Origin: Acidobacteriota bacterium
GTDB taxonomy: Bacteria > Acidobacteriota > Thermoanaerobaculia > Gp7-AA8
NCBI GenBank assembly: GCA_021325515.1
Contig: JAJPHC010000030.1
Location: 142,976-206,975 of the forward strand
Length of the DNA stretch: 64,000 nt
Reading direction: 5' to 3'
The position numbers and the translations under genes were made by a program. Below are positions 33,366-42,723 of the stretch, piece by piece. The notes beneath the pieces are model-generated. The model did no database searches. It was not told the DNA's origin and saw only the letters and a list, made by a program, of their open reading frames with translations. Numbering within the stretch: position 1 is the stretch's first letter; each line of letters starts with the position of its first letter.

Positions 33366-34150
33366 GACTGGCAGCAGGCTCCACACTGGCGGCAATCCTT
33401 CTTGTTGCGTGTGCGCGGCAGTCTGTCCCCGTCGTTCAGCGTCCTCCTCTTCGCGTCTGTGCGGATCCGAACAACATGCCCTTCTCGAACATGCAGCAGC
33501 AGGGGTTCGAGAACCGCATTGCGGAACTGATCGCGAAGGATTGGAACCGCCCCGTTCAATACACGTGGTTTCCGCAGCGCCGCGGCTTTGCGCGGATGAC
33601 CCTCAAGCAGAACGAGTGCGACGTGATCATCGGCGTTCCTTCCAATTACGAGCTCGCGGCGACGACGCAGCCCTATTACAGGTCGAGCTACGTTTTCGTC
33701 ACGCGCCGCGACCGCCACATGGAGCTCCGGTCATTGGACGATCCCCGCCTGCATCACTTCAGGATCGGCGTGCAGATCATCGGCAACGATCACGTCAATG
33801 CTCCGCCGGCGCATGCACTCGCAAAGCGCGGGATCATCGACAACGTCATCGGGTATCCCGTCTACGACCCGCACAACAACATCGTCGATGCGGTGGCACG
33901 CGGCGACGTCGATGTCGCGGTCGTGTGGGGACCCCAGGCCGCATGGTCGGCGAAATCACAGCGGGTCGCGCTCGATCTCGTTCCCGTATCGCCGCAGATC
34001 GATCTCCCCTTCCTCCCCTTCGTCTTCGACATCTCCATGGGCGTTCGCCGCGGCGACACCGCATTGAAAGAGAAGCTGGACGAGGAGATCGCTCGACGCC
34101 GGCCGGACATCGAAAAAATCCTCGATGACTACGGAGTGCCTCGTGTCTAG
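33362..34150 (+). CDS. MxaJ/XoxJ-like substrate-binding protein
   Basis: A 262-residue exported protein, Cys-anchored (AAILLVACARQ). Its periplasmic-binding fold begins LRVCADPNNMPFSN and contains NECDVIIGVPSNYELAATT and DVDVAVVWGPQAAW. These match the quinoprotein-dehydrogenase-associated binding proteins (MxaJ type, TIGR03871). In methylotrophs MxaJ/XoxJ is needed for assembly or activity of the dehydrogenase rather than for transport. It overlaps the dehydrogenase stop by 4 bases (ATGA). Confidence 0.88.
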   Translation: MRLAAGSTLAAILLVACARQSVPVVQRPPLRVCADPNNMPFSNMQQQGFENRIAELIAKDWNRPVQYTWFPQRRGFARMTLKQNECDVIIGVPSNYELAATTQPYYRSSYVFVTRRDRHMELRSLDDPRLHHFRIGVQIIGNDHVNAPPAHALAKRGIIDNVIGYPVYDPHNNIVDAVARGDVDVAVVWGPQAAWSAKSQRVALDLVPVSPQIDLPFLPFVFDISMGVRRGDTALKEKLDEEIARRRPDIEKILDDYGVPRV

Positions 34151-34649
34151 ACAACAGGTCCTGCTATCTGTCGCCTGCTGCCTGCTGCCTCTGTTCGGCT
34201 GCCGCCGGGAAATCCGCGAGCTCAATCCGCCGATCTCATCGGCATCACGCCCGCTCCCTGTGCGCGTCTCCACCTTGCAGCCCGGACCCACAATGGGTGC
34301 GCCGGCCGCCTTGAACAATCCTTATGAGGGAAACGCTTACGCGATCAGCAAAGGCCAGCAGCTCTTCGAGCAGTACAACTGCTCCGGCTGTCATGCCCAC
34401 GGCGGCGGCGGTATTGGACCTCCACTGATGGACGACAAGTGGATCTACGGCAGCTCGCCGGCGCAGATCTACCTCACCATTACAGAGGGACGGCCGAACG
34501 GGATGCCTTCCTTCGGCGGTCATATACCGGCCGAACAGGTGTGGCAGCTCGTCTCTTATGTCCGCTCACTGTCCGGCCTCGAGCCGGCGGCGACGGTCTC
34601 TCCCCGCTCCGACGAGATGCAGGCCAGAAGGGCCGAGGAGAAGAAGTGA
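34143..34649 (+). CDS. Cytochrome c lipoprotein, dehydrogenase electron acceptor candidate
   Basis: 168 residues, single haem site CSGCH in SKGQQLFEQYNCSGCHAHGG, axial Met probably in NGMPSFGGHI. GTG 34143 is preferred over ATG 34125 because of GGAG just upstream; it overlaps the previous gene by 8 bases. The signal peptide (LLSVACCLLPLFGC) is encoded by CCTGCTG heptamers (34174-34194). Position between the dehydrogenase and the oxidase suggests it carries electrons from PQQ to cytochrome oxidase. Confidence 0.85.
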   Translation: MSRQQVLLSVACCLLPLFGCRREIRELNPPISSASRPLPVRVSTLQPGPTMGAPAALNNPYEGNAYAISKGQQLFEQYNCSGCHAHGGGGIGPPLMDDKWIYGSSPAQIYLTITEGRPNGMPSFGGHIPAEQVWQLVSYVRSLSGLEPAATVSPRSDEMQARRAEEKK

Positions 34650-35602
34650 ACGGGTTCCAGTCGGCGATGCATCCCGCCGGAGTGCAGGCGAGCGAGCTTC
34701 ATCATCTCTGGAACATCTTCCTCTGCGTGTCGATCGTGGTCTATGGAATCACTCTGGCGGCGGTGCTCATCGCCGTCCGCCGTTCGCACAGAAGAACAGA
34801 ACCGCTCGCTGATGCTCCGAGTGAGCGCCGCGCAACGATCGCGGTGGCGATCGGCGCCGGCATGACGTTCGTGACCGTCCTCGCGCTTCTCGTCGCCAGC
34901 GTCGCCACGGGACGTACAGTGGGCACGCTCGGGCGGCTCGGAACGGCGCATCTCGAGATCGACGTCACCGGGCATCAGTGGTGGTGGGAAGTCACTTATC
35001 CGAACTCCGAGCCCGACAAGTCGATCAGGACCGCCAATGAGATTCACATACCGGTCGGAAAGCCGGTCGAGCTACGGCTGGCGACGCGCGACGTCATCCA
35101 CAGTCTCTGGATCCCGAACCTGCACGGAAAGCGCGACCTCATTCCCGGCCGCGTCAACAAGTTCTGGATCGAGGCGGATCGCCCCGGCGTCTATCGCGGC
35201 CAGTGCGCGGAGTTCTGCGGACTGCAGCATGCGAACATGGCGCTCACCGTGATCGCGGAGTCCCAGGACGCCTACGATCGATGGCTGGAGCACCAACGCA
35301 CCGCTGCACCTGAGCCGGTCACGGACGCACAGAGGCGCGGGCGTCAGGCGTTCCTGTCGCTCCCCTGCGTCAATTGTCACGCAATCACGGGAATCGATGC
35401 CTATGCCACCGCCGGTCCGGACCTGACGCACATCGCCAGCCGTTCCACGCTGGCCGCCGGAACGCTCATCAACAACAAGGGAAGTCTCAGCGGATGGGTC
35501 GTCAATCCACAGGCGCTCAAGCCGGGCTCGAACATGCCGGCCAATGAGATGACACCGCAGCAGCTCAATGACCTCGTCGCGTATCTCGAGAGCCTTCAAT
35601 GA
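34646..35602 (+). CDS. coxB: Cytochrome c oxidase subunit II with fused cytochrome c (caa3 type)
   Basis: 318 residues. Two N-terminal membrane helices, GHQWWWEVTYP, then the CuA ligands (IHSLWIP; GQCAEFCGLQHANM). A C-terminal cytochrome c domain follows with CVNCH and axial Met in GSNMPANEM. CuA plus fused haem c defines a caa3-type oxidase that accepts electrons directly from soluble or tethered cytochrome c. The start is GTG 34646, overlapping the previous stop as GTGA. Confidence 0.95.
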   Translation: MNGFQSAMHPAGVQASELHHLWNIFLCVSIVVYGITLAAVLIAVRRSHRRTEPLADAPSERRATIAVAIGAGMTFVTVLALLVASVATGRTVGTLGRLGTAHLEIDVTGHQWWWEVTYPNSEPDKSIRTANEIHIPVGKPVELRLATRDVIHSLWIPNLHGKRDLIPGRVNKFWIEADRPGVYRGQCAEFCGLQHANMALTVIAESQDAYDRWLEHQRTAAPEPVTDAQRRGRQAFLSLPCVNCHAITGIDAYATAGPDLTHIASRSTLAAGTLINNKGSLSGWVVNPQALKPGSNMPANEMTPQQLNDLVAYLESLQ

Positions 35603-37503
35603 CCGATTACGCCATCGATGAACGGGAGCTCGACGCCACATGGTCCCCGGGCAGGGGGATCATCGGATGGCTGAGCGAAACCGGTCACAAGGAAATCGGC
35701 ATGCGCTACATCGTCACGGCGATGTGCTTCTTCGCGCTGGCCGGAATCGAAGCGGCCCTGATCCGCCTCCAGCTTTCACGTCCCGACAATACTATCCTCG
35801 GCCCCGACGCCTACAACCAGATCTTCACCATGCATGGCACCACCATGATGTTTCTCTTCGCGGTGCCTGTCATGGAAGGGATGGGCATCTACCTGGTGCC
35901 GCTCATGGTTGGGACCCGCAATGTCGCGTTCCCGCGCCTGAACGCATTCGGCTACTACATGTATCTGTTCGGCGGGATTTTCATCTACACCATGTTCGCC
36001 CTCGGCGCAGGCGCCGACGCCGGATGGTTCGCCTATGTGCCGTTGTCGGGCCCTATGTTCGCGCCCGGCAAGCGCGTCGACACCTGGGCCAACATGATCA
36101 CTTTTACGGAAGTGTCGGCGCTGGTCGTCGCGGTGGAGATTTCGGTTACGGCGTTCAAGCAGCGCGCGCCCGGAATGTCGCTCAATCGCATCCCGCTGTT
36201 CGTCTGGGCCATGATCGTCACGTCGTTCATGATTCTCTTCGCAATGCCGGCCGTCATGCTCGACACCGGCTTTCTGGCGCTGGACCGGCTCGTCGCCACC
36301 CAATTCTTCAATCAGTCCGAAGGAGGCGATGCGCTCCTCTATCAGCATCTGTTCTGGTTCTTCGGACATCCCGAGGTCTACATCATCTTCATTCCGGCCC
36401 TGGGATTCATTTCGGCAATCATCACGACCTTCACTGGAAGAAAGCCCTTCGGTTATCCGGTGATGGTCTCGTCGCTTGTCTTTACGGGATTCATGGCGTT
36501 CGGCCTGTGGGTCCATCACATGTTCGCGACCGGATTGCCGCAGCTCGGCCAGAGTTTCTTTACGGCGGCGAGCATGATGATCACCATCCCCACGGGCGTG
36601 CAGATCTTCTGCTGGATCGCCTCGATCTCGCTCGGCAGGCTGGTGATCCGCACGCCCGTCCTGTATGTGATCGGATTCTTCGCCGTATTCATCATCGGCG
36701 GCCTGTCCGGTGTGATGGTCGCGTCGGTACCGCTCGACTTTCAATTGCACGACACGTTCTTCGTGGTCGCACATCTGCACTATGTATTGATCGGCGGCGC
36801 TCTGTTTCCGCTCTTCGGAGCATTTCACTACTGGTTCCCCAAATGGACAGGCCGCATGTACTCGGAGCGCATGGGGCAGTGGGCGTTCTGGCTCCTACTG
36901 ATCGGATTCAACCTCACCTTCTTCCCGATGCACATCCTTGGGCTCAATGGCATGCCGCGACGGATCTATACGTACGGGCCGCACATGGGCTGGACGACGC
37001 TCAATCAGGTGGCGTCGGGTGGCGCAGTCTTCATCGTTCTGTCGGTCGTCTGCATGCTGGCCAACTTCGCGATCAGCCGCCGCCGCGGTGCGCTCGCGGG
37101 AAGCAATCCGTGGAACGCCGATTCGCTCGAGTGGGCAACGTCGTCGCCGCCACCGTCGTACAACTTTCTCCACCTGCCCGTCGTCGCCGGTCCGAATCCG
37201 ATCTGGGATGCGGAGCCGGACCCGCCGGTCGTCGTCGGAATGGCAACCGGCCATCGCGAAGTCCTCATCACGAAAACGCTCGACGCCGAAGTCGATCACC
37301 GCGAAGAGATTCCCGGACACTCCCTCGGCCCCTTCTATCTCGCAATTGCGGCGACGATCGCATTGTGGGGCGCGATCTTTTTTGCGTGGTGGTTCACGAT
37401 CGGACTCTGCCTGAGCGGCATTGTGCTGATCTTCTGGTTCTGGCCGGCGCGGGAACAGGTCGAAGTGGACATGCTGCGCGAGCGCGAGGAGGCGACTCCA
37501 TGA
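35599..37503 (+). CDS. coxA: Cytochrome c oxidase subunit I
   Basis: 634 residues, about twelve helices plus a C-terminal extension (after about 500) with one or two more. Haem a ligand region TMHGTTMMFLF, CuB ligands HPEVY and WVHHMF, and haem a3/a His pair in VVAHLHYV. A-type haem-copper oxidase, reducing O2 to water and pumping protons. ATG overlaps the subunit II stop by 4 bases. Confidence 0.97.
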   Translation: MTDYAIDERELDATWSPGRGIIGWLSETGHKEIGMRYIVTAMCFFALAGIEAALIRLQLSRPDNTILGPDAYNQIFTMHGTTMMFLFAVPVMEGMGIYLVPLMVGTRNVAFPRLNAFGYYMYLFGGIFIYTMFALGAGADAGWFAYVPLSGPMFAPGKRVDTWANMITFTEVSALVVAVEISVTAFKQRAPGMSLNRIPLFVWAMIVTSFMILFAMPAVMLDTGFLALDRLVATQFFNQSEGGDALLYQHLFWFFGHPEVYIIFIPALGFISAIITTFTGRKPFGYPVMVSSLVFTGFMAFGLWVHHMFATGLPQLGQSFFTAASMMITIPTGVQIFCWIASISLGRLVIRTPVLYVIGFFAVFIIGGLSGVMVASVPLDFQLHDTFFVVAHLHYVLIGGALFPLFGAFHYWFPKWTGRMYSERMGQWAFWLLLIGFNLTFFPMHILGLNGMPRRIYTYGPHMGWTTLNQVASGGAVFIVLSVVCMLANFAISRRRGALAGSNPWNADSLEWATSSPPPSYNFLHLPVVAGPNPIWDAEPDPPVVVGMATGHREVLITKTLDAEVDHREEIPGHSLGPFYLAIAATIALWGAIFFAWWFTIGLCLSGIVLIFWFWPAREQVEVDMLREREEATP

Positions 37504-38114
37504 GCACGCGCGTCCTGGATGTATCCGGGCTTCCGACGTCGGCCGCGGACAGCCGCGCGCTCCTCTGGTGGGGCAACATCGGCATGCTGGCCATCGAAGG
37601 CGCCATGTTCGCGATGCTGTTCGGCACCTGGCTCTATCTGAAGACCGCCAATCTCGACTGGCCGCCACAGAGCGCACAGCTTCCTCCGCTCCTCTGGCCG
37701 TCCATAGGACTCGGACTGCTGCTCATCAGCGGTGTGCTCATGTATGCATTTGCGGATCGCGGCGCGATGAAGGACGACGTCGTCGCCATCCGCATCGGCC
37801 ACGTGCTCTGCAGTCTCATCGCAATCGCGTTTCTCATCATTCGCTGGAAGAACATCGCGGAGCTCGGATTCAAGTGGAGCGATCATGCGTACGGCTCGGT
37901 CGTATGGACATCGATCGGCATGCATACGCTACACGTTCTCACTGCGACGGGCGAGGTACTCGTGCTGTTGGCCTATGAGAGTCTGCGGCCTGTCGCGAAA
38001 AAGCAGCTTCTCGACATTCGCTGCACCGCTGTCTACTGGTACTTCGTCGCCGTGACGTGGATTCCCTTCTATCTGCTGATCTACGTCGCGCCGTACTACG
38101 TGCGAAAGGGATGA
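37500..38114 (+). CDS. coxC: Cytochrome c oxidase subunit III
   Basis: 204 residues, five membrane helices, with the family signature GMHTLHVLTATGEV and the terminal YWYFVAVTWIPFYLLIYV. The start ATG 37500 overlaps the subunit I stop. Shorter than the seven-helix mitochondrial form, as is usual for bacterial caa3 enzymes. Confidence 0.92.
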   Translation: MSTRVLDVSGLPTSAADSRALLWWGNIGMLAIEGAMFAMLFGTWLYLKTANLDWPPQSAQLPPLLWPSIGLGLLLISGVLMYAFADRGAMKDDVVAIRIGHVLCSLIAIAFLIIRWKNIAELGFKWSDHAYGSVVWTSIGMHTLHVLTATGEVLVLLAYESLRPVAKKQLLDIRCTAVYWYFVAVTWIPFYLLIYVAPYYVRKG

Positions 38115-38455
38115 CGATGGCAGAAGCCACCAGGGACATCGACATCCGTTCCAGCTCTGTTGCGCTCTGGTACGGCAATCTGGCGCCGCCGATCGCCTGG
38201 GCCGCCGCGCTGCAGCTTCGCTATGCCCTCGTGCACTGGGCGTGTGCGAGCGGCGCTCGGTGGACTCTCACCGCGTGCGCGGCTCCGCTGTTCGTGCTGG
38301 CTCTGTCGGGTGCATTCATCGGTTGGCGCTATAAGAACGATTCGGCGGCGCGAATCCGTTTCATGGCGACAGGCGCGCTTGCACTCGGCCTCATCTTCGC
38401 ATTGACGATCGCCGCCGGAACGATTCCCGATCTCTTTCTGTCACCATGCGACTGA
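38111..38455 (+). CDS. Small three-helix membrane protein of the oxidase operon
   Basis: 114 residues. Helices at about 20-40 (LAPPIAWAAALQLRYALVHW), 50-68 (ACAAPLFVLALSGAFIGW) and 80-100 (FMATGALALGLIFALTIAA). ATG 38111 overlaps the subunit III stop (ATGA). It sits where subunit IV genes often lie and is probably an accessory oxidase subunit; the sequence itself is not diagnostic. Confidence 0.7.
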   Translation: MTMAEATRDIDIRSSSVALWYGNLAPPIAWAAALQLRYALVHWACASGARWTLTACAAPLFVLALSGAFIGWRYKNDSAARIRFMATGALALGLIFALTIAAGTIPDLFLSPCD

Positions 38456-39348
38456 CTTCCCTCTTTCTGCTCGCGCACGCCGGCTCGCATCACCTCGAGC
38501 CTGACGAAGTACTGCACTGGTGGTCCTGGGAGCCGGCCGTCGTCGTGCTGCTTGCACTGACCGCGATTCTCTATTTTGGCGGGCTCGCACGGCTCTGGAT
38601 GACGGCGAAGACCGGGCGCGGCGTCGGAAGACTGGAAGCCGTCGCCTTCGCCGCCGGCTGGCTCGCACTCGTCATTGCACTCGTCTCCCCGGTCGATGCT
38701 CTCGGCGGAGTCCTCTTTTCCGCGCACATGGTGCAGCACGAGCTGCTGATGCTGGTCGCCGCGCCGCTCCTCGTGCTGGGACGGCCTCTCATTGCAATGC
38801 TCTGGCTGCTGCCGCAGTCGTGGCGACGGCCCGCCGCACAATGGACGCAGCGGCCGGCAGTGCATGCGGCATGGACTGCGATGACCGCGCCGTTGCCCGC
38901 AACGGTGCTGCACGGCCTCGCATTGTGGGTGTGGCATCTGCCAGCGCTGTATCAGGCAACCCTGCATCATGAATTCATCCATGCGCTGCAGCACACCTCG
39001 TTCATTGTGACCGCGGCGCTCTTCTGGACGGCGCTGATCCACGGGCGCTTCGGCCGTATGACTTATGGCGCCGGCGTGGCGTACGTCTTCATCACAGGAA
39101 TTCACAGCGGCGTACTCGGCGCACTGCTGACTTTTGCTCCGTCGCTTGTGTATCCGATCTATGGACCCATTACGCGCGCGTGGGGCCTCGATCCACTCGA
39201 AGACCAGCAGCTCGCGGGGCTGATCATGTGGGTCCCCGCAGGAATCATCCTCGTCATTCTCGGCCTCGCGCTGTTTGCGGCATGGCTTGCCGAGGCGGAA
39301 CGGCGGGTCGCGTTCACGAAGAGCGCGGCATTGACGGAGCGGAAATGA
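38446..39348 (+). CDS. ctaG: Cytochrome c oxidase assembly factor CtaG (caa3 type)
   Basis: A 300-residue polytopic protein. HMVQHELLMLVAAPLLVLG, LWVWHLPALYQATLHHEF and QHTSFIVTAALFW are the His-rich helices of the caa3_CtaG family, needed for CuB insertion in this class of oxidase. It overlaps the previous gene by 10 bases and the next by 4. This homology differs from the Cox11-type CtaG of proteobacteria. Confidence 0.9.
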   Translation: MRLTSLFLLAHAGSHHLEPDEVLHWWSWEPAVVVLLALTAILYFGGLARLWMTAKTGRGVGRLEAVAFAAGWLALVIALVSPVDALGGVLFSAHMVQHELLMLVAAPLLVLGRPLIAMLWLLPQSWRRPAAQWTQRPAVHAAWTAMTAPLPATVLHGLALWVWHLPALYQATLHHEFIHALQHTSFIVTAALFWTALIHGRFGRMTYGAGVAYVFITGIHSGVLGALLTFAPSLVYPIYGPITRAWGLDPLEDQQLAGLIMWVPAGIILVILGLALFAAWLAEAERRVAFTKSAALTERK

Positions 39349-39725
39349 CCGTCACGCAACAGAGAGTCCGCCTTTTGTGGTTTCCTCTGGCCTGTTGTCT
39401 CTTGTCTGTTGCCTGTCACCGGGAAGACAGGACAACGACCGGCGGCGGCAACAGCGAGCGCGGAAGACAGCTCGTCGCGCAATACGCGTGTACGGCCTGT
39501 CACGACATTCCGGGCGTCAGGGGACCGAAGGGCATGGTCGGTCCGCCGTTGTCCGGCATGGGCGGCCGGAGCATGATCGCCGGGAAGATTCCGAACACGC
39601 CGCAGAATCTCGAGCGGTGGATTGAGAATCCGCAGGCACTCGATCCCAACAATGCGATGCCGAATCTGAACGTCACGCCAAAAGACGCGCAGGACATCGC
39701 GGCATTCCTCTACACCCTGCGATGA
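39345..39725 (+). CDS. Cytochrome c lipoprotein, small
   Basis: 126 residues, haem site CTACH in QLVAQYACTACHDIPGVRG, axial Met in NAMPNL. ATG 39345 overlaps the ctaG stop. The signal peptide (PLACCLLSVAC) is written in heptamers CCTGTTG, TCTCTTG, TCTGTTG, CCTGTCA (39391-39418). A second soluble or tethered electron carrier of the operon. Confidence 0.88.
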   Translation: MTVTQQRVRLLWFPLACCLLSVACHREDRTTTGGGNSERGRQLVAQYACTACHDIPGVRGPKGMVGPPLSGMGGRSMIAGKIPNTPQNLERWIENPQALDPNNAMPNLNVTPKDAQDIAAFLYTLR

Positions 39726-40672
39726 AGCGCTTCGCCTACGCCGCCTCCTGCCTGCTGTCTGCCGTCTGCTGCCTGGCCGGCGAGCGGGTCTTCGTGACGA
39801 ACGAGCGCGCAGGGACGGTCTCCGTGATCGAGAACGATCGCGTCGTCGCGACCTTTCATGCGGGCGCTCGGCCGCGCGGCATCGTGCTGAGCCCCGATCA
39901 CAAGAAGCTCCTTGTCGCCTCATCGCACATGAAGAACACGATTACGAAGGACCGCGACTCGGTGCGCGTGTTCGATGCCGAGACGCTGAAGGAGATCAGG
40001 CGCTTCGACTGCGGTACCGATCCCGAAGGGATTGCGGTGACAGGCGATGGCCGAATGGCCATTGTGTCGAACGAAGATGCCGGAACTGCGACGATCATCG
40101 ACACGGCGAGCGGGAAGAGTGTCTCCGTCGTCACGGGAACAGAGCCGGAAGGAGTCGCGGTCCATGGAACGACCGCGCTGGTGACGGGCGAGACGAGCAG
40201 CACCATCACGAAAATCGATCTGGCGAAGAAGCGGGTCGAAGCGAATTTCTTCGTCGACGCGAGGCCGCGCGCAGTCACCTTCACGCGCAATGGAGCGCGC
40301 GCCTACGCGAGCGCGGAAGTCGCGGGAACGATCAACGTCATCGACGTGATGAACGGGAGCGTGCAGGCGAAGATCAGGCTGGGGCCGCGCGATCATCCCG
40401 TCGGTGTCGCGCTGTCGAAAGACGAGCGGCAGCTCTATGCCGCCACGGGCCGTGGCAACAGCGTGGCGGTCATCGACACGAAGACGAATCGCGTTACCGC
40501 GACGATTCCTGTGGGCCAGCGGCCGTGGGGCCTGGGGCTTTCAGGAGATGGGAAGCGGCTGTACGTCGCGAACGGACTGTCGAACGACGTGTCGGTCATC
40601 GATACCACCGCCCTGCGCGTCGTCGCGACGATCAGGACCGGCGACGGGCCGTGGGGAATCGCAATTCGATGA
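39722..40672 (+). CDS. YVTN-type beta-propeller, PQQ-catabolism-associated (TIGR03866-like)
   Basis: A 316-residue secreted seven-bladed propeller. YVTN-like units recur: VFVTNERAGTVSVIE, GIAVTGDGRMAIVSNED, QLYAATGRGNSVAVIDTKT, RLYVANGLSNDVSVIDT. Its position at the end of a quinoprotein operon is the context of the family described as PQQ-dependent-catabolism-associated propellers. The signal peptide (ASCLLSAVCCLAG) is encoded by NCTGCTG heptamers. It overlaps the previous stop by 4 bases. Function in the pathway is unproven. Confidence 0.85.
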   Translation: MKRFAYAASCLLSAVCCLAGERVFVTNERAGTVSVIENDRVVATFHAGARPRGIVLSPDHKKLLVASSHMKNTITKDRDSVRVFDAETLKEIRRFDCGTDPEGIAVTGDGRMAIVSNEDAGTATIIDTASGKSVSVVTGTEPEGVAVHGTTALVTGETSSTITKIDLAKKRVEANFFVDARPRAVTFTRNGARAYASAEVAGTINVIDVMNGSVQAKIRLGPRDHPVGVALSKDERQLYAATGRGNSVAVIDTKTNRVTATIPVGQRPWGLGLSGDGKRLYVANGLSNDVSVIDTTALRVVATIRTGDGPWGIAIR

Positions 40673-40691
40673 GTCCTTCACCACTCGGATC

Positions 40692-42575
40692 TCAACGCTC
40701 CCCCGCCGACAGCAGCGGCAGCAGGACTTCGGGCTCGACTGGTTTCACCAGGTGCTGATCGAAGAGTGACGGATCCTCGAGGGTGCCGTAGCCGGTTAGA
40801 GCGATCACCGACGCCCGGGCCGTCTCGGGACGCGCCCGCAGCTCGCGGGCGACGGCGTAGCCGTCGATTCCCGGCAGTCCAACATCCAGCAGCACCACCT
40901 CGGGCCGGAATTCCTTCGCGACGAGGAGCGCTTCGTGTCCGTCGGCCGCGGCACGCACGAGATGTCCTTCACGCTCGATGAGGAGAGTCAGCATCGTCCG
41001 CGCGTCGGAGTGATCTTCCACGACCAGCACGCGTTTCGCGGCCGTGGGGATGGCCGGGCGAAGCTCCTTCGCGCTGCTCGTGCTCACCGCCGCCGCAGCA
41101 GCGATCGGAACGCGCACTGTGAACGTCGTGCCCTTCCCCGCTCCTTCGCTCGTCACGCTCACGGTTCCGCCGTGCAGCTCAACCAGGCGCTGCACCAGAG
41201 TCAGTCCCAGCCCGAGCCCGCCGCGCGGACGGTCGATCGGCGGAGGCCCCTGCACGAACAGCTCGAACACGTGCGCCTGCAGGTCGGGAGCGATGCCCTC
41301 CCCCGTATCCGAGACTTCCAGCAGCAGAACGCCGTGGCTGATTGCGGCGGTAATCCGGACTTCGCCGCCGGGCGGCGTGAACTTGATCGCGTTGTGGAGG
41401 AGATTGGCGACGACCTGGGTGAATCGCGCCGCATCGGCATCGAGCCATACCCGCTCCGCGGTCAGACTAACCGAGAGCTGCACCTCCTTCTGTGCGGCGA
41501 GGTGGCGCCAGGTCTCGATGGCCGGAGCGACCACATCTTCCAGAAGCACGCGGCGGCGCTCGACGTGAATCACGCCGCGTGTAATGCGTGAGACGTCCAG
41601 CAGATCGCCGACCAGCCGTGCAAGATGCGCGGCCTGGCGGCGGATGGTCTCAACCGCGGGATTTCTCCCATCCAGCAGCTCGGCGGCATTGACGATCGGC
41701 GCGAGCGGGTTGCGCAGCTCGTGTCCGAGCATCGCCAGGAATTCGTCCTTGCGCTCCTGCGCCTCGCGGTTTTGTTCCGACACAGCGCCGAGGACCAGCC
41801 CGGTTGCCGCGACCACGGAGGTGAAAAGCTGGAGCGCCACCAGGCCCGCTTCGGGACCCGTTCCTGCGAACGGGCCACGGCCGAGATGCGTCCCAAAAAC
41901 GGCGATGGCATTGGTGATGACTGCGATCAGCGCGGAACCGCGCGGGCCGAATCGAAGCGCCGCCCAGATGACGCATGGAAAGACGACGTACTCCGTCGTC
42001 GGCACATGCAGCCATCCAAGAAAGACCGTCGCGGAGAGCACCATGATCAGAGCCGTGCCGATCACACCCTCCGCATCGGCCATGCGGCGGCGCCTCGCCG
42101 GTGTGCTGCTGTTCCAGACGAGGAGCAGCGGCGCGACGATCACGGCGCCGAGTGCGTCGCCCGTCCACCAGAGCGCCCAGAGTGCGGGCGCCGCAGCCGC
42201 CGGCTGGACCGCGCCCGCGATCAGCGAAGCGACGCCGATCGTCGCGCTGATGATCGGGCTGACGATCGCCGCGCCGACCAGCAGCAGCACGTCGCGAACG
42301 CGAGCGATGCGCGAATCGAACTCGAGGTGCTGCAGGAGCGAGGCCGCGAAAAGCGCCTCCAGCGTGTTGCCTGCTGCGATGCCGGCAGCCGTCCAGAACG
42401 GCTCACCCGACGTTGCATTCGCTACGAGCGCCCCGAGAAAGACTCCGGCGGCATTGCGCTTCCCGAGCAGCAGGAGCGCGGCGATCGCGAATCCGGTCGG
42501 CGGCCAGACGGCCGTCACCTGATGTGCGCGAATCCCGAGTGCCAGCCCGAGCTTCGCAAAGGCGACGTAAAGCAC
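40692..42575 (-). CDS. MASE1-type hybrid sensor histidine kinase
   Basis: 627 residues from GTG 42575. MASE1-like membrane sensor (1 to about 265; [19 protein letters not shown]), HisKA with H-box [12 protein letters not shown], and HATPase with [25 protein letters not shown] and [12 protein letters not shown]-terminal receiver (Asp in [12 protein letters not shown], Lys in LVKPVEP) follows. The frame stays open about 75 bases upstream without ATG, GTG or TTG (only CTG), and GTG 42575 starts inside what should be helix I, so the N-terminus may be slightly short or use a rare start. It converges with the PQQ operon, 19 bp apart. Confidence 0.85.
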   Translation of the reverse strand: MLYVAFAKLGLALGIRAHQVTAVWPPTGFAIAALLLLGKRNAAGVFLGALVANATSGEPFWTAAGIAAGNTLEALFAASLLQHLEFDSRIARVRDVLLLVGAAIVSPIISATIGVASLIAGAVQPAAAAPALWALWWTGDALGAVIVAPLLLVWNSSTPARRRRMADAEGVIGTALIMVLSATVFLGWLHVPTTEYVVFPCVIWAALRFGPRGSALIAVITNAIAVFGTHLGRGPFAGTGPEAGLVALQLFTSVVAATGLVLGAVSEQNREAQERKDEFLAMLGHELRNPLAPIVNAAELLDGRNPAVETIRRQAAHLARLVGDLLDVSRITRGVIHVERRRVLLEDVVAPAIETWRHLAAQKEVQLSVSLTAERVWLDADAARFTQVVANLLHNAIKFTPPGGEVRITAAISHGVLLLEVSDTGEGIAPDLQAHVFELFVQGPPPIDRPRGGLGLGLTLVQRLVELHGGTVSVTSEGAGKGTTFTVRVPIAAAAAVSTSSAKELRPAIPTAAKRVLVVEDHSDARTMLTLLIEREGHLVRAAADGHEALLVAKEFRPEVVLLDVGLPGIDGYAVARELRARPETARASVIALTGYGTLEDPSLFDQHLVKPVEPEVLLPLLSAGER

Positions 42576-42723
42576 CGCTACGGCGACGATGGAAACGCCG
42601 TCTGTCGATCGAAGGAACTTCGCTTTCAGAGTGACTCCAGTGTACTGCGCCGCTCATCGGTGCTGCCAGCCGCGGGCCTCGTCGTCCTTGCTTCGCAAAC
42701 GCAATCGGGGATCATACGGAGCC

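Noticed and set aside
35640-37499. Very long second frame across the subunit I gene ending in coxC
   Set aside because: Only its last 204 codons (37500-38114) encode subunit III; the rest is a GC-driven shadow of coxA.
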